Positions 5,404 through 11,051 of a DNA stretch of 38,485 bases are shown here, piece by piece (position 1 is the first letter of the stretch; each line of letters opens with the position of its first letter). The stretch is taken from IMG/VR virus record IMGVR_UViG_3300034284_001753, positions 1 to 38,485 of that record, one strand, 5' to 3'. The position numbers were made by a program, and so were the translations under genes. The notes beneath the pieces are model-generated. The model was not told the origin of the DNA, did no database searches, and saw only the letters and a program-made list of their open reading frames with translations. The DNA comes from a virus.

Positions 5404-5690
5404 ATCGCCTTCGTTTCTTTCCTTGGCAAGACATAATCCTTTTCTTTTTTAATCCATTCAACCTTGCTTCCCTTCATCATGCACACGTTGGGTTCTTCAA
5501 AGCATCTCTCCAATGCCGACCCATAAAGCTGCATCACACTCCCCAAATGCCGCCCAGGGAGTCTTAAAACCACCAAGCCCTCAGACGGACGCGATTCAAC
5601 CTCAAGGGTCTTTAAAAATATATCCACAAACCCCGCCTCTGTTTTCGGCAACACGTCCTTTAATCGCTTTATCACTTCAATGCGATTCAT
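5388..5690 (-). CDS. Hypothetical protein, 100 aa
   Basis: ATG at 5690 is preferred over the longer frame (5744) because GAGG stands upstream and the extension lies within the neighbouring gene. The protein starts with a basic helix (MNRIEVIKRLKDVLPKTEAG), contains VVLRLPGRHLGSV in the centre, and ends with lysine-rich residues and MWWQN. Soluble. It overlaps both neighbours. Function is unknown. Confidence 0.65.
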   Translation of the reverse strand: MNRIEVIKRLKDVLPKTEAGFVDIFLKTLEVESRPSEGLVVLRLPGRHLGSVMQLYGSALERCFEEPNVCMMKGSKVEWIKKEKDYVLPRKETKAMWWQN

Positions 5691-5871
5691 ATTGGTGCCT
5701 CGCCCAAAACATAAAAAACCCAGCAAATCCAAATAAAAGCGCAAAATCTATTAGGGAACGATTCTCAAAGCCAAAAAGAATACCAGCAAAATACAAAGCC
5801 GTAACCCCGAACCAAAGAAACATAAACATTTTTTCAATAAAAACAAACAATTCTTTAATCTTGCGATTCAT
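5677..5871 (-). CDS. Two-helix membrane protein, 64 aa
   Basis: Hydrophobic segments at about residues 16-34 and 41-57 follow a basic N-terminus (MNRKIKE). The frame can begin at TTG 5883, but ATG 5871 has GGTGA at suitable spacing and is chosen. It overlaps the neighbour on each side. The first codons, ATGAATCGC, are shared with the next gene downstream. Probably in the inner membrane; role unknown. Confidence 0.62.
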   Translation of the reverse strand: MNRKIKELFVFIEKMFMFLWFGVTALYFAGILFGFENRSLIDFALLFGFAGFFMFWARHQYESH

Positions 5872-5998
5872 CTTTATCACCAAATTCTTCTAAAATCGCA
5901 TACGCAAAACACACAAAATCCCAATGTTTAACATCGTCAAAATCCTCCCCAACGGTTTCCTTGATAACCTTTGAGATTCTTTCGTATTTATGCGTCAT
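5855..5998 (-). CDS. Small acidic protein, 47 aa
   Basis: ATG at 5998 follows GAGGAAAGCC and overlaps the end of the upstream gene by 11 bases; TAA is at 5857-5855. The 47 residues begin MTHKYERISKVIKETVGE and include a Phe/Asp/Trp-rich centre (DFDDVKHWDFVCFAYA). It fills exactly the gap between two leftward genes in a fully overlapping operon, which supports it as a real gene. Function is unknown. Confidence 0.62.
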   Translation of the reverse strand: MTHKYERISKVIKETVGEDFDDVKHWDFVCFAYAILEEFGDKDESQD

Positions 5999-6245
5999 GG
6001 CTTTCCTCCTTTTGCTTAATAAAATCCTCAATTTCCGACGGCAAAGGAATCCTGCCCGTTCTTTGGATAATCGCCTTCACAGCAACAACAACATCATCCC
6101 CCGCAAAACGCGCGGATAACATATCCTCCAAGGCATCACACACCCTTTTCGGATCACGTGTGCCAATGCCATACATATCCATCACACGACAAATACGGTT
6201 TATGTGATAAAACAAATCGTTACGCTGCGGTTCAGTCCAACTCAT
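5988..6245 (-). CDS. Hypothetical protein, 85 aa
   Basis: The start overlaps the upstream stop in the repeated junction TGAATCATGA. The protein is soluble and mostly helical, with two likely helices (PQRNDLFYHINRICRVMDMY and DDVVVAVKAIIQRTGR) and a final segment PSEIEDFIKQKEE. No DNA-binding signature is clear. It belongs to the leftward early operon from 7138-7166. Confidence 0.7.
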   Translation of the reverse strand: MSWTEPQRNDLFYHINRICRVMDMYGIGTRDPKRVCDALEDMLSARFAGDDVVVAVKAIIQRTGRIPLPSEIEDFIKQKEESHDA

Positions 6246-6535
6246 GATTCATTTTCCCGTTCATATTTTTTAAGAACAAGGTTTGCTGCATAAATGGCTT
6301 CTACTAATTTTCCATAATCATCCCCAATTCTATATTTGTGGTTTTCGAGGATTAAATTTGCCGTATAAAATAACCTACGTAACTCCCCATAAAGAATTTC
6401 TATAGCCTCCACAGCCTCCAAAACTGCATTTCCTTGCTTAAGGTCAATTATTTTACGAAAAAAATCAGAGCCAATTTCTTTACCCTCAAAAGCACATGCT
6501 ACCATGTACAGCTCATCTGTTATTTTAGCACTCAT
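6242..6535 (-). CDS. Hypothetical helical protein, 97 aa
   Basis: It starts MSAKITDELYMVACAFEGKE and is nearly all helix, with two similar YTANLIL / YAANLVL segments around residues 57-63 and 82-88 that suggest an internal repeat. The start overlaps the upstream gene by 11 bases through the TGAATCATGA junction; an AGAG stands before the motif as a weak ribosome-binding site. No family is recognised. Confidence 0.7.
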   Translation of the reverse strand: MSAKITDELYMVACAFEGKEIGSDFFRKIIDLKQGNAVLEAVEAIEILYGELRRLFYTANLILENHKYRIGDDYGKLVEAIYAANLVLKKYERENES

Positions 6536-6821
6536 GATTCACTCTTTTTTTTGTTTTAACTGGCACCACTTTCCCGTTAGCAACAACGGTGGTAAATTGC
6601 ACAATCCGAAGACTTTTAAGCAATTTTAAAGGATTCTCCATCTCACTTAAAAAGAAAAACCCGTATTGACCAGAACGAATTTTAAAAGCACCTTCCTCAT
6701 TTGGCCCTTCAATAACGTGGGCTTTATCATCTTCATCCCACAATCTAAAATCCTGATCCTCTCGATCAATGTACGAACGATATAAATTTATTAACTCCAC
6801 GCAGGCTTTATGGTTTCTCAT
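6525..6821 (-). CDS. Hypothetical protein, 98 aa
   Basis: Soluble, with an acidic centre (YIDREDQDFRLWDEDDKAHV), a likely beta-rich segment (FKIRSGQYGFFFLSEM) and a basic end. It starts in the junction TGAATCATGA with GAGG upstream and overlaps the preceding gene by 4 bases. Its composition differs little from its neighbours. Role is unknown. Confidence 0.7.
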   Translation of the reverse strand: MRNHKACVELINLYRSYIDREDQDFRLWDEDDKAHVIEGPNEEGAFKIRSGQYGFFFLSEMENPLKLLKSLRIVQFTTVVANGKVVPVKTKKRVNHEC

Positions 6822-7114
6822 GATTCATCCTCACTGACATCAATAATTTCAGAAGAGTATTTTAAATCATTATTTCTTCCTCGAAATAATGTAACCTTAA
6901 TTTTAACCTTAACTTTAAGTGGTTTCCAATCGGAAATACCAGATGTCAAAGCCTCTGTTTTTGTTGTAAAGTGTGAAAAACAATTCCTGATAAAATCTTC
7001 CATTTTGTAACGGAAAAGCACGGTGTCCGATAGTTCACATTGAAGCATTCCATCGTCTTCTTTATTCGCTTCAAACCATTCTTCCATCGTCGGCAGTTTT
7101 TTCTCTTCAGTCAT
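6818..7114 (-). CDS. Hypothetical protein, 98 aa
   Basis: First gene behind the leftward promoter at 7138-7166. GGAG stands before the TGAATC-ATG start. The N-terminus is acidic (MEEWFEANKEDDG); the centre has alternating Lys/Val residues typical of beta strands (KPLKVKVKIKVTLFRG), and the end is acidic again (DVSEDES). It could form a small beta-barrel. No family is recognised. Confidence 0.7.
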   Translation of the reverse strand: MTEEKKLPTMEEWFEANKEDDGMLQCELSDTVLFRYKMEDFIRNCFSHFTTKTEALTSGISDWKPLKVKVKIKVTLFRGRNNDLKYSSEIIDVSEDES

Positions 7115-7137
7115 GATTCACTCCATGTTGTTGTGTA

Positions 7138-7166
7138 TGCATAACACAAACACAAACCACCGTCAA
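7138..7166 (-). promoter_or_regulatory. Leftward early promoter
   Basis: Read on the minus strand: TTGACG (7166-7161), 17-bp spacer, TATGCA (7143-7138). TTGTGT and ACACAA form a dyad around the -10. It lies at the 3' end of the gene at 7163-7759 and serves the eight leftward genes down to 5146. Confidence 0.78.
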
Positions 7167-7759
7167 GCATCATCTTTAGCTGCCATGTTCTGAATCTCTA
7201 ACCTCTTAACAACCTCTTTTTCCAAACAAGAATTGTTTTTTGTCAAAGTATTAAACAATTCCGAAATCTCGTGATACTGTGGATACCACTGCGTATTTGA
7301 TTCCTTGATTTGCTGATAAGCCACCAAAAGAGAAAGCGCCGAAATCTTCCCATGAAAATCCTCCGCAATCTCGTTTATCAAAATGGAAAGGGTAGCCTCA
7401 CCATTCGATGCGTGTTTAAAAGCCATCAGACGACTAAGGACATCGGTCAACATCTTTTTGCTTGCCACCACCCATTGCAACCTCAAGACATCATCGTAGA
7501 GGCTTCCTAGAGCCTTCTGGACGCATTCGGCATCTTGAGGCTCCTCTCGCAACAGATCAAAGCTTTCCGTTTTGGTTTTTGAATCGTACTTCAAACCGTA
7601 AATACCCTTAGGACTCAAGGCCGAGATTACGTCTGACATTGATGATTTTACGTTCGTAGTCAGTGAGTTTGGCAGGGAATCTTTGATTCTTTTCGTGTCC
7701 AAAGAAGACACCTTCACCTGATCCACCGCCGTTGTTACCATTGTGCCAAGTCTCTGCAT
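7163..7759 (-). CDS. Putative replication accessory (loader-like) protein
   Basis: This gene follows, and overlaps in another frame, the DUF6291-type replication gene, a position often held by helicase-loader or replication P-type genes. The C-terminal half has the pattern of such proteins: a helical stretch with a Tyr-Gln-Gln segment (SLLVAYQQIKES), then WYPQYHEISELFNTL, comparable to the F-P-x-x-x-E-I/L ending of phage replication accessory proteins. Two starts are possible. ATG 7759 has GGGAG at good spacing but overlaps the upstream gene by 152 bases; ATG 7639 gives 158 residues and a 32-base overlap but no clear ribosome-binding site. The functional call is inference from position and pattern. 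Confidence 0.5.
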   Translation of the reverse strand: MQRLGTMVTTAVDQVKVSSLDTKRIKDSLPNSLTTNVKSSMSDVISALSPKGIYGLKYDSKTKTESFDLLREEPQDAECVQKALGSLYDDVLRLQWVVASKKMLTDVLSRLMAFKHASNGEATLSILINEIAEDFHGKISALSLLVAYQQIKESNTQWYPQYHEISELFNTLTKNNSCLEKEVVKRLEIQNMAAKDDA

Positions 7760-8402
7760 TGTGTTTTCTCCCGTTGGTTTTGGTTTCTTTCGTTTCGTAA
7801 ACTGTCTGCCATCCGCGCTCTATTGCCGCCTCCAGTAACTTCGTAGGATCGTTCCCGTCGTTGTAGAGATTTATAATTTTGCTAATGAGCAATTCCTTCG
7901 CCCGATGCGACATGGCCCTTTTCAAGGCCTTGCGATGCTGGAAAAAATCCAAAAGCAAATCTTCGGGGATGTAACTGGGAATATCCAACGGCGTTTCAGA
8001 TTCCGCTTTTTTCTTTATAGATTTCTTTTTTAAAATATCAGTATCAGTATCAGTATCAGTATCAGGTTTTTTTGGGTTATTTTGGGTTTCTAAATTAACC
8101 GACTCTAACCCAGAAAAACCCACTGGGTTATTTTGGGTTTCTTTGGGTTCCTCTGTTTTTACAGGACGACCCCCCTTTAAACCATTGATCTTGTTTCTTT
8201 CTTTCACGGACTCATATTTTTCCATGTCTCTATCAAGGTTCACTTTGATAAAACTGAATGCCATCTGCACGATGGGCTCCATTTCCACATCATGACCCTG
8301 ATTGTATAAAAAAATGGCTTTTAAAAGTTTCCCAGCCTGTTCATCCGTTAGCAACTGGATGTGCTGTTCGTAGTCCTGATACAGGATAAAACTCTTTTTC
8401 AT
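7608..8402 (-). CDS. DUF6291-type phage replication initiation protein
   Basis: Residues 1-80 match the DUF6291 pattern: KKSFILYQDYEQHIQLLTDEQAGKLLKAI..., then a conserved helix (MAFSFIKVNLDRDMEKY) and the Gly-Gly-Arg-Pro motif at 77-80. A disordered linker follows (about 80-140) with a perfect Asp-Thr repeat (113-122) encoded by a 6-bp tandem repeat. The C-terminal domain (about 143-264) is helical and charged. Such proteins occupy the replication-O or DnaD-like position in many phages and are thought to recruit the replicative helicase to the origin. Neighbours support this: a repeat array lies upstream (8739-8826) and a candidate loader downstream. The transcript has a 220-base structured leader. 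Confidence 0.78.
   Translation of the reverse strand: MKKSFILYQDYEQHIQLLTDEQAGKLLKAIFLYNQGHDVEMEPIVQMAFSFIKVNLDRDMEKYESVKERNKINGLKGGRPVKTEEPKETQNNPVGFSGLESVNLETQNNPKKPDTDTDTDTDILKKKSIKKKAESETPLDIPSYIPEDLLLDFFQHRKALKRAMSHRAKELLISKIINLYNDGNDPTKLLEAAIERGWQTVYETKETKTNGRKHNAETWHNGNNGGGSGEGVFFGHEKNQRFPAKLTDYERKIINVRRNLGLES
8034..8064 (-). repeat. Hexanucleotide tandem repeat (Asp-Thr linker)
   Basis: Five tandem ATCAGT-type units (plus strand GTATCA) encode alternating Asp and Thr in the replication protein linker. Changes in copy number would stay in frame and only alter linker length. Confidence 0.85.
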
Positions 8403-8630
8403 GGGGTTTCTTTCGTTCTATTTCGTTCAAAATGATGCCGTGGCAGGCGAACGATAACTTTTCAAAGGGCTAATTACTTCCCTTCTAGCCACGGCATTTT
8501 TTGCTGGAACATATTTCCTTGTCCCGGAAACAGAAGGCACCCGCTACGCAGTCACCATCTTTTTTGGGGCAACCCGTCCCGAGGAAGGAAGAATTGGGCT
8601 TTCGGCTGTCGACTGCCTAGCCCCATGTTG
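8403..8630 (-). promoter_or_regulatory. Structured leader of the replication gene
   Basis: No ORF is credible here. Base composition is richer in GC than the flanks. On the minus strand, GGGGC pairs with GCCCC near 8562-8625, UUUCC with GGAAA near 8513-8530, and a 10-bp stem ATGCCGTGGC/GCCACGGCAT (8435-8444 with 8488-8497) encloses AAGGG/CCCTT (8465-8469 with 8480-8484). Read on the plus strand, the 10-bp stem is followed by six T, so it would also act as a terminator for an antisense transcript. Confidence 0.5.
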
Positions 8631-8637
8631 TTGGTAT

Positions 8638-8666
8638 ATTATACAGGCAGAAAAGTCAACCCATAA
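8638..8666 (-). promoter_or_regulatory. Leftward promoter of the replication gene
   Basis: On the minus strand a perfect TATAAT (8643-8638) is followed by ATACCAACAACATGG, closely matching the leader start of the 7138-7166 promoter. The -35 at 17 bp is TTATGG (8666-8661), which is weak; a TTGACT (8659-8654) lies only 10 bp away. Use of host sigma-70 is likely, with the exact -35 uncertain. Confidence 0.6.
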
Positions 8667-8738
8667 AACCATATCGAGCATATCCTCGGAATGGTCCCAC
8701 AAATTCCCATGATTTCCCATCTGTGCCCAGTCTATTCA

Positions 8739-8826
8739 ACACAAACATTTTTGTGTCTCGTGAAACGCAAAATACAAGTCACAAACTATTTTGTGATTCG
8801 TGGACAAGTCACAAAAAAGTTGACAA
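8739..8826. promoter_or_regulatory. Operator or iteron array, TCACAAA-type
   Basis: Two 18-bp dyads occur: ACACAAA-N4-TTTGTGT (8739-8756) and TCACAAA-N4-TTTGTGA (8779-8796). A third TCACAAA half-site (8809-8815) has a poorly matched partner. That gives five copies of the heptamer in about 80 bp, beside the replication initiation gene. They could be repressor sites or origin iterons. A plus-strand TTGACA (8820-8825) overlaps the last site. Confidence 0.6.
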
Positions 8827-8898
8827 AAAGGGAAGTCTGTTGTACGCTGACAGTTGACACGTTTGATTGTCAGTGGGACAGGTTCCCTGATCCCGTTT

Positions 8899-8926
8899 AA
8901 GGCCGCTTGCTCTAACAAGTGGCCTT
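8899..8926. terminator. Terminator hairpin
   Basis: AAGGCCGCTTG pairs with CAAGTGGCCTT (11 bp with one wobble; loop CTCTAA). It lies just downstream of the leftward gene ending at 8944. AT-rich flanks GTTTAA and TTAAAC extend the pairing weakly. The T tract is modest on either strand, so efficiency is uncertain. Confidence 0.65.
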
Positions 8927-8943
8927 TATAGTTTTAAACGGTT

Positions 8944-9390
8944 TTAAAGATGTTTAATTTCTTTTTGAATCTCTGCCACCAAAGATTCGTGCATTGTCAC
9001 GCCTTCAAGAGCGGGGAGGCAGCGTTTAAGAAGCTGCTTTGCCCGTTGCTGGGCAGTAAAAGGCTGCTGTTCAGGTGTTTTTCTTTTCTCAGGGTGCAGC
9101 ACCCACGTCTTAAAGTTAATGCCCTCTTCCTTACCTTGTATTCCGCACTGAAGGACATGCTCATAGTATGAATCCATATCTTCAAACGTGGCATCTAGCT
9201 TTAGGCATTCTTGGACAAAATCGATGCTGTAGTACCTATCGCAGCATTCAAAAACATTGGTGTAATCGTTTTCGTCCCACCCAACAAAATACACCGTCTC
9301 TAAAGATTCTTCAGGATAGTATTTCTTGAGAAACGCAATGATCGTTTTCTTACACGCATCATTATACTTTAACCACGCATCATTTTGCAT
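8944..9390 (-). CDS. Hypothetical protein, 148 aa
   Basis: A single-gene leftward unit with its own promoter (9425-9453) and a terminator hairpin behind it. The N-terminal two thirds are acidic and aromatic (VYFVGWDENDYTNVFECCDRYY) and the C-terminal third is basic (PFTAQQRAKQLLKRCLPALE). No membrane segment, HTH or enzyme motif is clear. Its promoter shares its -10 with the opposing promoter, so it could be part of an expression switch. Function is unknown. Confidence 0.7.
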   Translation of the reverse strand: MQNDAWLKYNDACKKTIIAFLKKYYPEESLETVYFVGWDENDYTNVFECCDRYYSIDFVQECLKLDATFEDMDSYYEHVLQCGIQGKEEGINFKTWVLHPEKRKTPEQQPFTAQQRAKQLLKRCLPALEGVTMHESLVAEIQKEIKHL

Positions 9391-9400
9391 AACTTATCTC

Positions 9401-9429
9401 TTGATTTTGTCATTGTGTTGGTGTATGTT
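9401..9429 (+). promoter_or_regulatory. Rightward promoter, shared -10
   Basis: TTGATT (9401-9406), 17-bp spacer, TATGTT (9424-9429). The -10 overlaps that of the opposite promoter. The perfect dyad TGTTAT-AC-ATAACA (9427-9440) covers the start region. It drives the genes from 9465. Confidence 0.68.
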
Positions 9430-9453
9430 ATACATAACACAAACGAAAGTCAA
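9425..9453 (-). promoter_or_regulatory. Leftward promoter, shared -10
   Basis: On the minus strand: TTGACT (9453-9448), 17-bp spacer, TAACAT (9430-9425). It uses the same bases as the rightward -10, so polymerase can occupy only one at a time. It drives the gene 8944-9390. Confidence 0.68.
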
Positions 9454-9464
9454 AGGAAAAAACA

Positions 9465-9740
9465 ATGTTACATAGACTTGATGGTGCCTGTATTCTCAAA
9501 AAAAGCGACGTGGCTGATATTTTACACCTTCTTCTTTCTTACGACGAAAGTTCACTTTACGAAGTTTGCCATGTTCTTAGAGAGGCTATGAAGCAATCCT
9601 TGGATGGCTGGGTAGCTGTTCCTTATGAAGCCAGTAAAAAACAACTTAGGGGGAATACAAACCACCCTATATCGTTAGGTCGGTGGCAATCTATTCTTGC
9701 ATTAAGCCCTGAAAATCCACCAACAACAGAAAGCATGTGA
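9465..9740 (+). CDS. Hypothetical protein, 91 aa
   Basis: The start follows AAAGGAAAAAACA. Soluble: LHRLDGACILKKSDVADILH forms a helical front; a basic segment with Gly and Asn (KKQLRGNTNHPISLGRWQS) follows, and the C-terminus is Pro/Thr-rich. First gene of a four-gene rightward unit under the 9401 promoter. The stop overlaps a GTG that could start the next gene. No family is recognised. Confidence 0.68.
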   Translation: MLHRLDGACILKKSDVADILHLLLSYDESSLYEVCHVLREAMKQSLDGWVAVPYEASKKQLRGNTNHPISLGRWQSILALSPENPPTTESM

Positions 9741-9742
9741 TT

Positions 9743-9976
9743 ATGATTTTATCATACTACTACACAGGGATTCACAAAGATGAATTGCCAACCTTTGAAA
9801 AGAAGGCAAATAAACTGCGGGCTGACTATAAATCGTTTGTGGTTGGCGGTATCGAGAGAACAATGCGGGTTCATTTTACGGGTGATGATTTAACCGAGTG
9901 TGAAAAAAAAGCATCTGTTTTTCGTAAGGTTTATGCAAACAAAAAGGAGATTGGTCCATGGTCAAAAAATGTTTAA
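9743..9976 (+). CDS. Hypothetical protein, 77 aa
   Basis: GTG 9737 and ATG 9743 are both possible; neither has a strong ribosome-binding site, and coupling to the upstream stop is likely. The protein has a short beta/aromatic start (MILSYYYTGIHKDELP), a basic helical segment (KKANKLRADYKSF), and a second helix with conserved-looking Cys and Lys. It resembles a ferredoxin-like or small alpha-beta fold, but that is only pattern-based. It overlaps the next gene by 19 bases. Confidence 0.62.
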   Translation: MILSYYYTGIHKDELPTFEKKANKLRADYKSFVVGGIERTMRVHFTGDDLTECEKKASVFRKVYANKKEIGPWSKNV

Positions 9977-10215
9977 TTTTAATCACTTTGCTTTCAGGCG
10001 ATGCTATGGCGCAATACTATAGCCCACAAACCTACATGCCATTAAACTGTAGTACAATGTGGACGGCAGAATGTGAGTCGGCTGCAAGAACATCTGAATT
10101 GCAAAATCAACAGGAAATGCTTGATTTTATGAGAAAACAAGAATCCAACCGAAGCCTTGAGCAGATCAATGAAAGTAACGATAGGTTTTGGAGAGAGTTT
10201 CGTTTGCCAAAATAA
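9958..10215 (+). CDS. Exported small protein with signal peptide
   Basis: The N-terminus MVKKCLILITLLSGDAMAQ is a typical Sec signal peptide with an A-M-A cleavage site after residue 18, leaving a mature protein of about 67 residues. The mature part contains two Cys (CSTMWTAEC) that could form a disulfide in the periplasm, then a Gln/Glu/Arg-rich helix. The start has AAAAAGGAG nearby. Exported phage proteins outside the lysis cassette can act in superinfection exclusion or modify the envelope; this is inference. The promoter at 10219 begins just after the stop. Confidence 0.72.
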   Translation: MVKKCLILITLLSGDAMAQYYSPQTYMPLNCSTMWTAECESAARTSELQNQQEMLDFMRKQESNRSLEQINESNDRFWREFRLPK

Positions 10216-10218
10216 TCA

Positions 10219-10247
10219 TTGACACAAGTCCTTTTGTTGTGTAGTGT
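10219..10247 (+). promoter_or_regulatory. Rightward early promoter
   Basis: TTGACA (10219-10224), 17-bp spacer, TAGTGT (10242-10247). The arms TTTGTTGT (10233-10240) and ACAACAAA (10257-10264) form a dyad across the -10 and start site, as at 1173-1205. It drives the gene at 10278. Confidence 0.75.
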
Positions 10248-10277
10248 ATACAAACAACAACAAACAAGGAAACCCTT

Positions 10278-10676
10278 ATGGTATCATTAACAGATTTTAA
10301 CAAGCCTTTTGAATGCACAGACGTGTACGAAAGAGAGCAATATACACTGGAACACGTAGAACTTTCTGATGATGAGGATTTGATCGGAAAAGATGTTACT
10401 TTAATGGCGTATGTTTTTTATCCGAACAAACTTTCTAAAAGTCTATTTCGTATCCGCTCAAAAGAGCAAGAAGGCACAGTAAATTTGGGCGCGTTAGAGT
10501 TTCTTTTGACCCCTGATGAGTACGAAGATTTTTTAGGTGGATTGTTGGATGTTTGCAGTGATTTTTCTGTGGAAGAGCCAAACAAATGGCGCACAAACAT
10601 CAAATACGTTTGGTCCACAGAGGAAATTGAAAAAACAGACGGGCTTCTCTATGACCCAGAATACAGAACCCTGTAA
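10278..10676 (+). CDS. Hypothetical acidic protein, 132 aa
   Basis: AAGGAAACCCTT precedes ATG. The protein is acidic, with DDEDLIGKDVTLMAYVFYP in the front half, a basic beta-type stretch (SLFRIRSKEQEGTVNLGALE), and acidic segments further on (TPDEYEDFLGGLLDVCSD). No membrane helix is seen. It has its own strong promoter and ends shortly before the candidate small-RNA unit. Unknown function. Confidence 0.72.
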   Translation: MVSLTDFNKPFECTDVYEREQYTLEHVELSDDEDLIGKDVTLMAYVFYPNKLSKSLFRIRSKEQEGTVNLGALEFLLTPDEYEDFLGGLLDVCSDFSVEEPNKWRTNIKYVWSTEEIEKTDGLLYDPEYRTL

Positions 10677-10681
10677 ACCCG

Positions 10682-10710
10682 TTGACAATGGTTGGTGTGT
10701 GTGTCATAAC
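10682..10710 (+). promoter_or_regulatory. Promoter in front of a short non-coding unit
   Basis: TTGACA (10682-10687), 17-bp spacer, CATAAC (10705-10710), directly after the preceding gene's stop. The only sensible product is a short transcript that ends at the terminator 10759-10795. Confidence 0.6.
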
Positions 10711-10716
10711 AACATC

Positions 10717-10795
10717 AACGCTCCTAAGTGGTTTTGGTTTCTTGCCACTTAAAACTGGACGGGGTTTCTTTGTTGATGGGAAGCCCCGTTTTTTT
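10717..10795 (+). ncRNA. Candidate small RNA, about 80 nt
   Basis: This interval lies between a sigma-70-type promoter and a strong terminator and holds no ORF with a ribosome-binding site. Hairpin one is AAGTGG-N13-CCACTT (about 10727-10751). Hairpin two is the terminator stem. The 5' end AACAACATCAACGCTCC is likely single-stranded, as in many base-pairing regulators. It may instead be just the 3' end of the 10278 transcript. Confidence 0.45.
10759..10795 (+). terminator. Strong Rho-independent terminator
   Basis: ACGGGGTTTC (10759-10768) pairs with GAAGCCCCGT (10780-10789), 10 bp with one wobble, loop of 11, then seven T (10789-10795). It lies against the end of the leftward gene at 10794, so it separates converging transcripts. 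Confidence 0.9.
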
Positions 10796-11051
10796 ATTGG
10801 TCAAACACCAGACAGCCACCCTGCTCTTTAACCCTATCCAGCAGATCGTCAATCTCTTGCCTGATGCTCTCTAGGCAATGCACAGATGCGTTGATATTGT
10901 AATCGTCAACCGTGTTGGCATGGAAACGCGCAACACGGCATAAACACTCTATCGTCTTCAGGTGGTTGTTTTTCAGGATTATGTCCTGAACGTTTTTTAA
11001 AGGCTCTTGTTTTTTCTTTTTATACTCAAAAAGATCAATGACCTTCCTCAT
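10794..11051 (-). CDS. Hypothetical protein, 85 aa
   Basis: ATG at 11051 begins inside the last codons of the HTH gene (17-base overlap); an upstream frame to 11123 lies entirely within it. The protein has a basic start (MRKVIDLFEYKKKKQ) and is otherwise helical, with LKTIECLCRVARFHANTV and a Leu/Ile/Glu-rich region near residues 55-75 suited to coiled-coil pairing. No catalytic motif. It is probably cotranscribed with the HTH protein and might be its partner. Confidence 0.6.
   Translation of the reverse strand: MRKVIDLFEYKKKKQEPLKNVQDIILKNNHLKTIECLCRVARFHANTVDDYNINASVHCLESIRQEIDDLLDRVKEQGGCLVFDQ

Noticed and set aside
8034-8064. Tandem 6-bp repeat as a CRISPR or phase-variable locus
   Set aside because: Units are in frame, too short and without spacers; they only encode an Asp-Thr linker.
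8435-8497. tRNA-like element with 10-bp outer stem and a CGTTC motif
   Set aside because: Only one inner arm forms and no anticodon arm is seen; spacing does not fit a tRNA or tmRNA. Kept as an unexplained structure.
8691-8918. Short ORFs on both strands across the repeat array
   Set aside because: Both lack ribosome-binding sites and are explained by the regulatory repeats.
10688-10831. 47-aa ORF through the small-RNA interval
   Set aside because: ATG lies within the promoter, has no ribosome-binding site, and the frame runs through the terminator.
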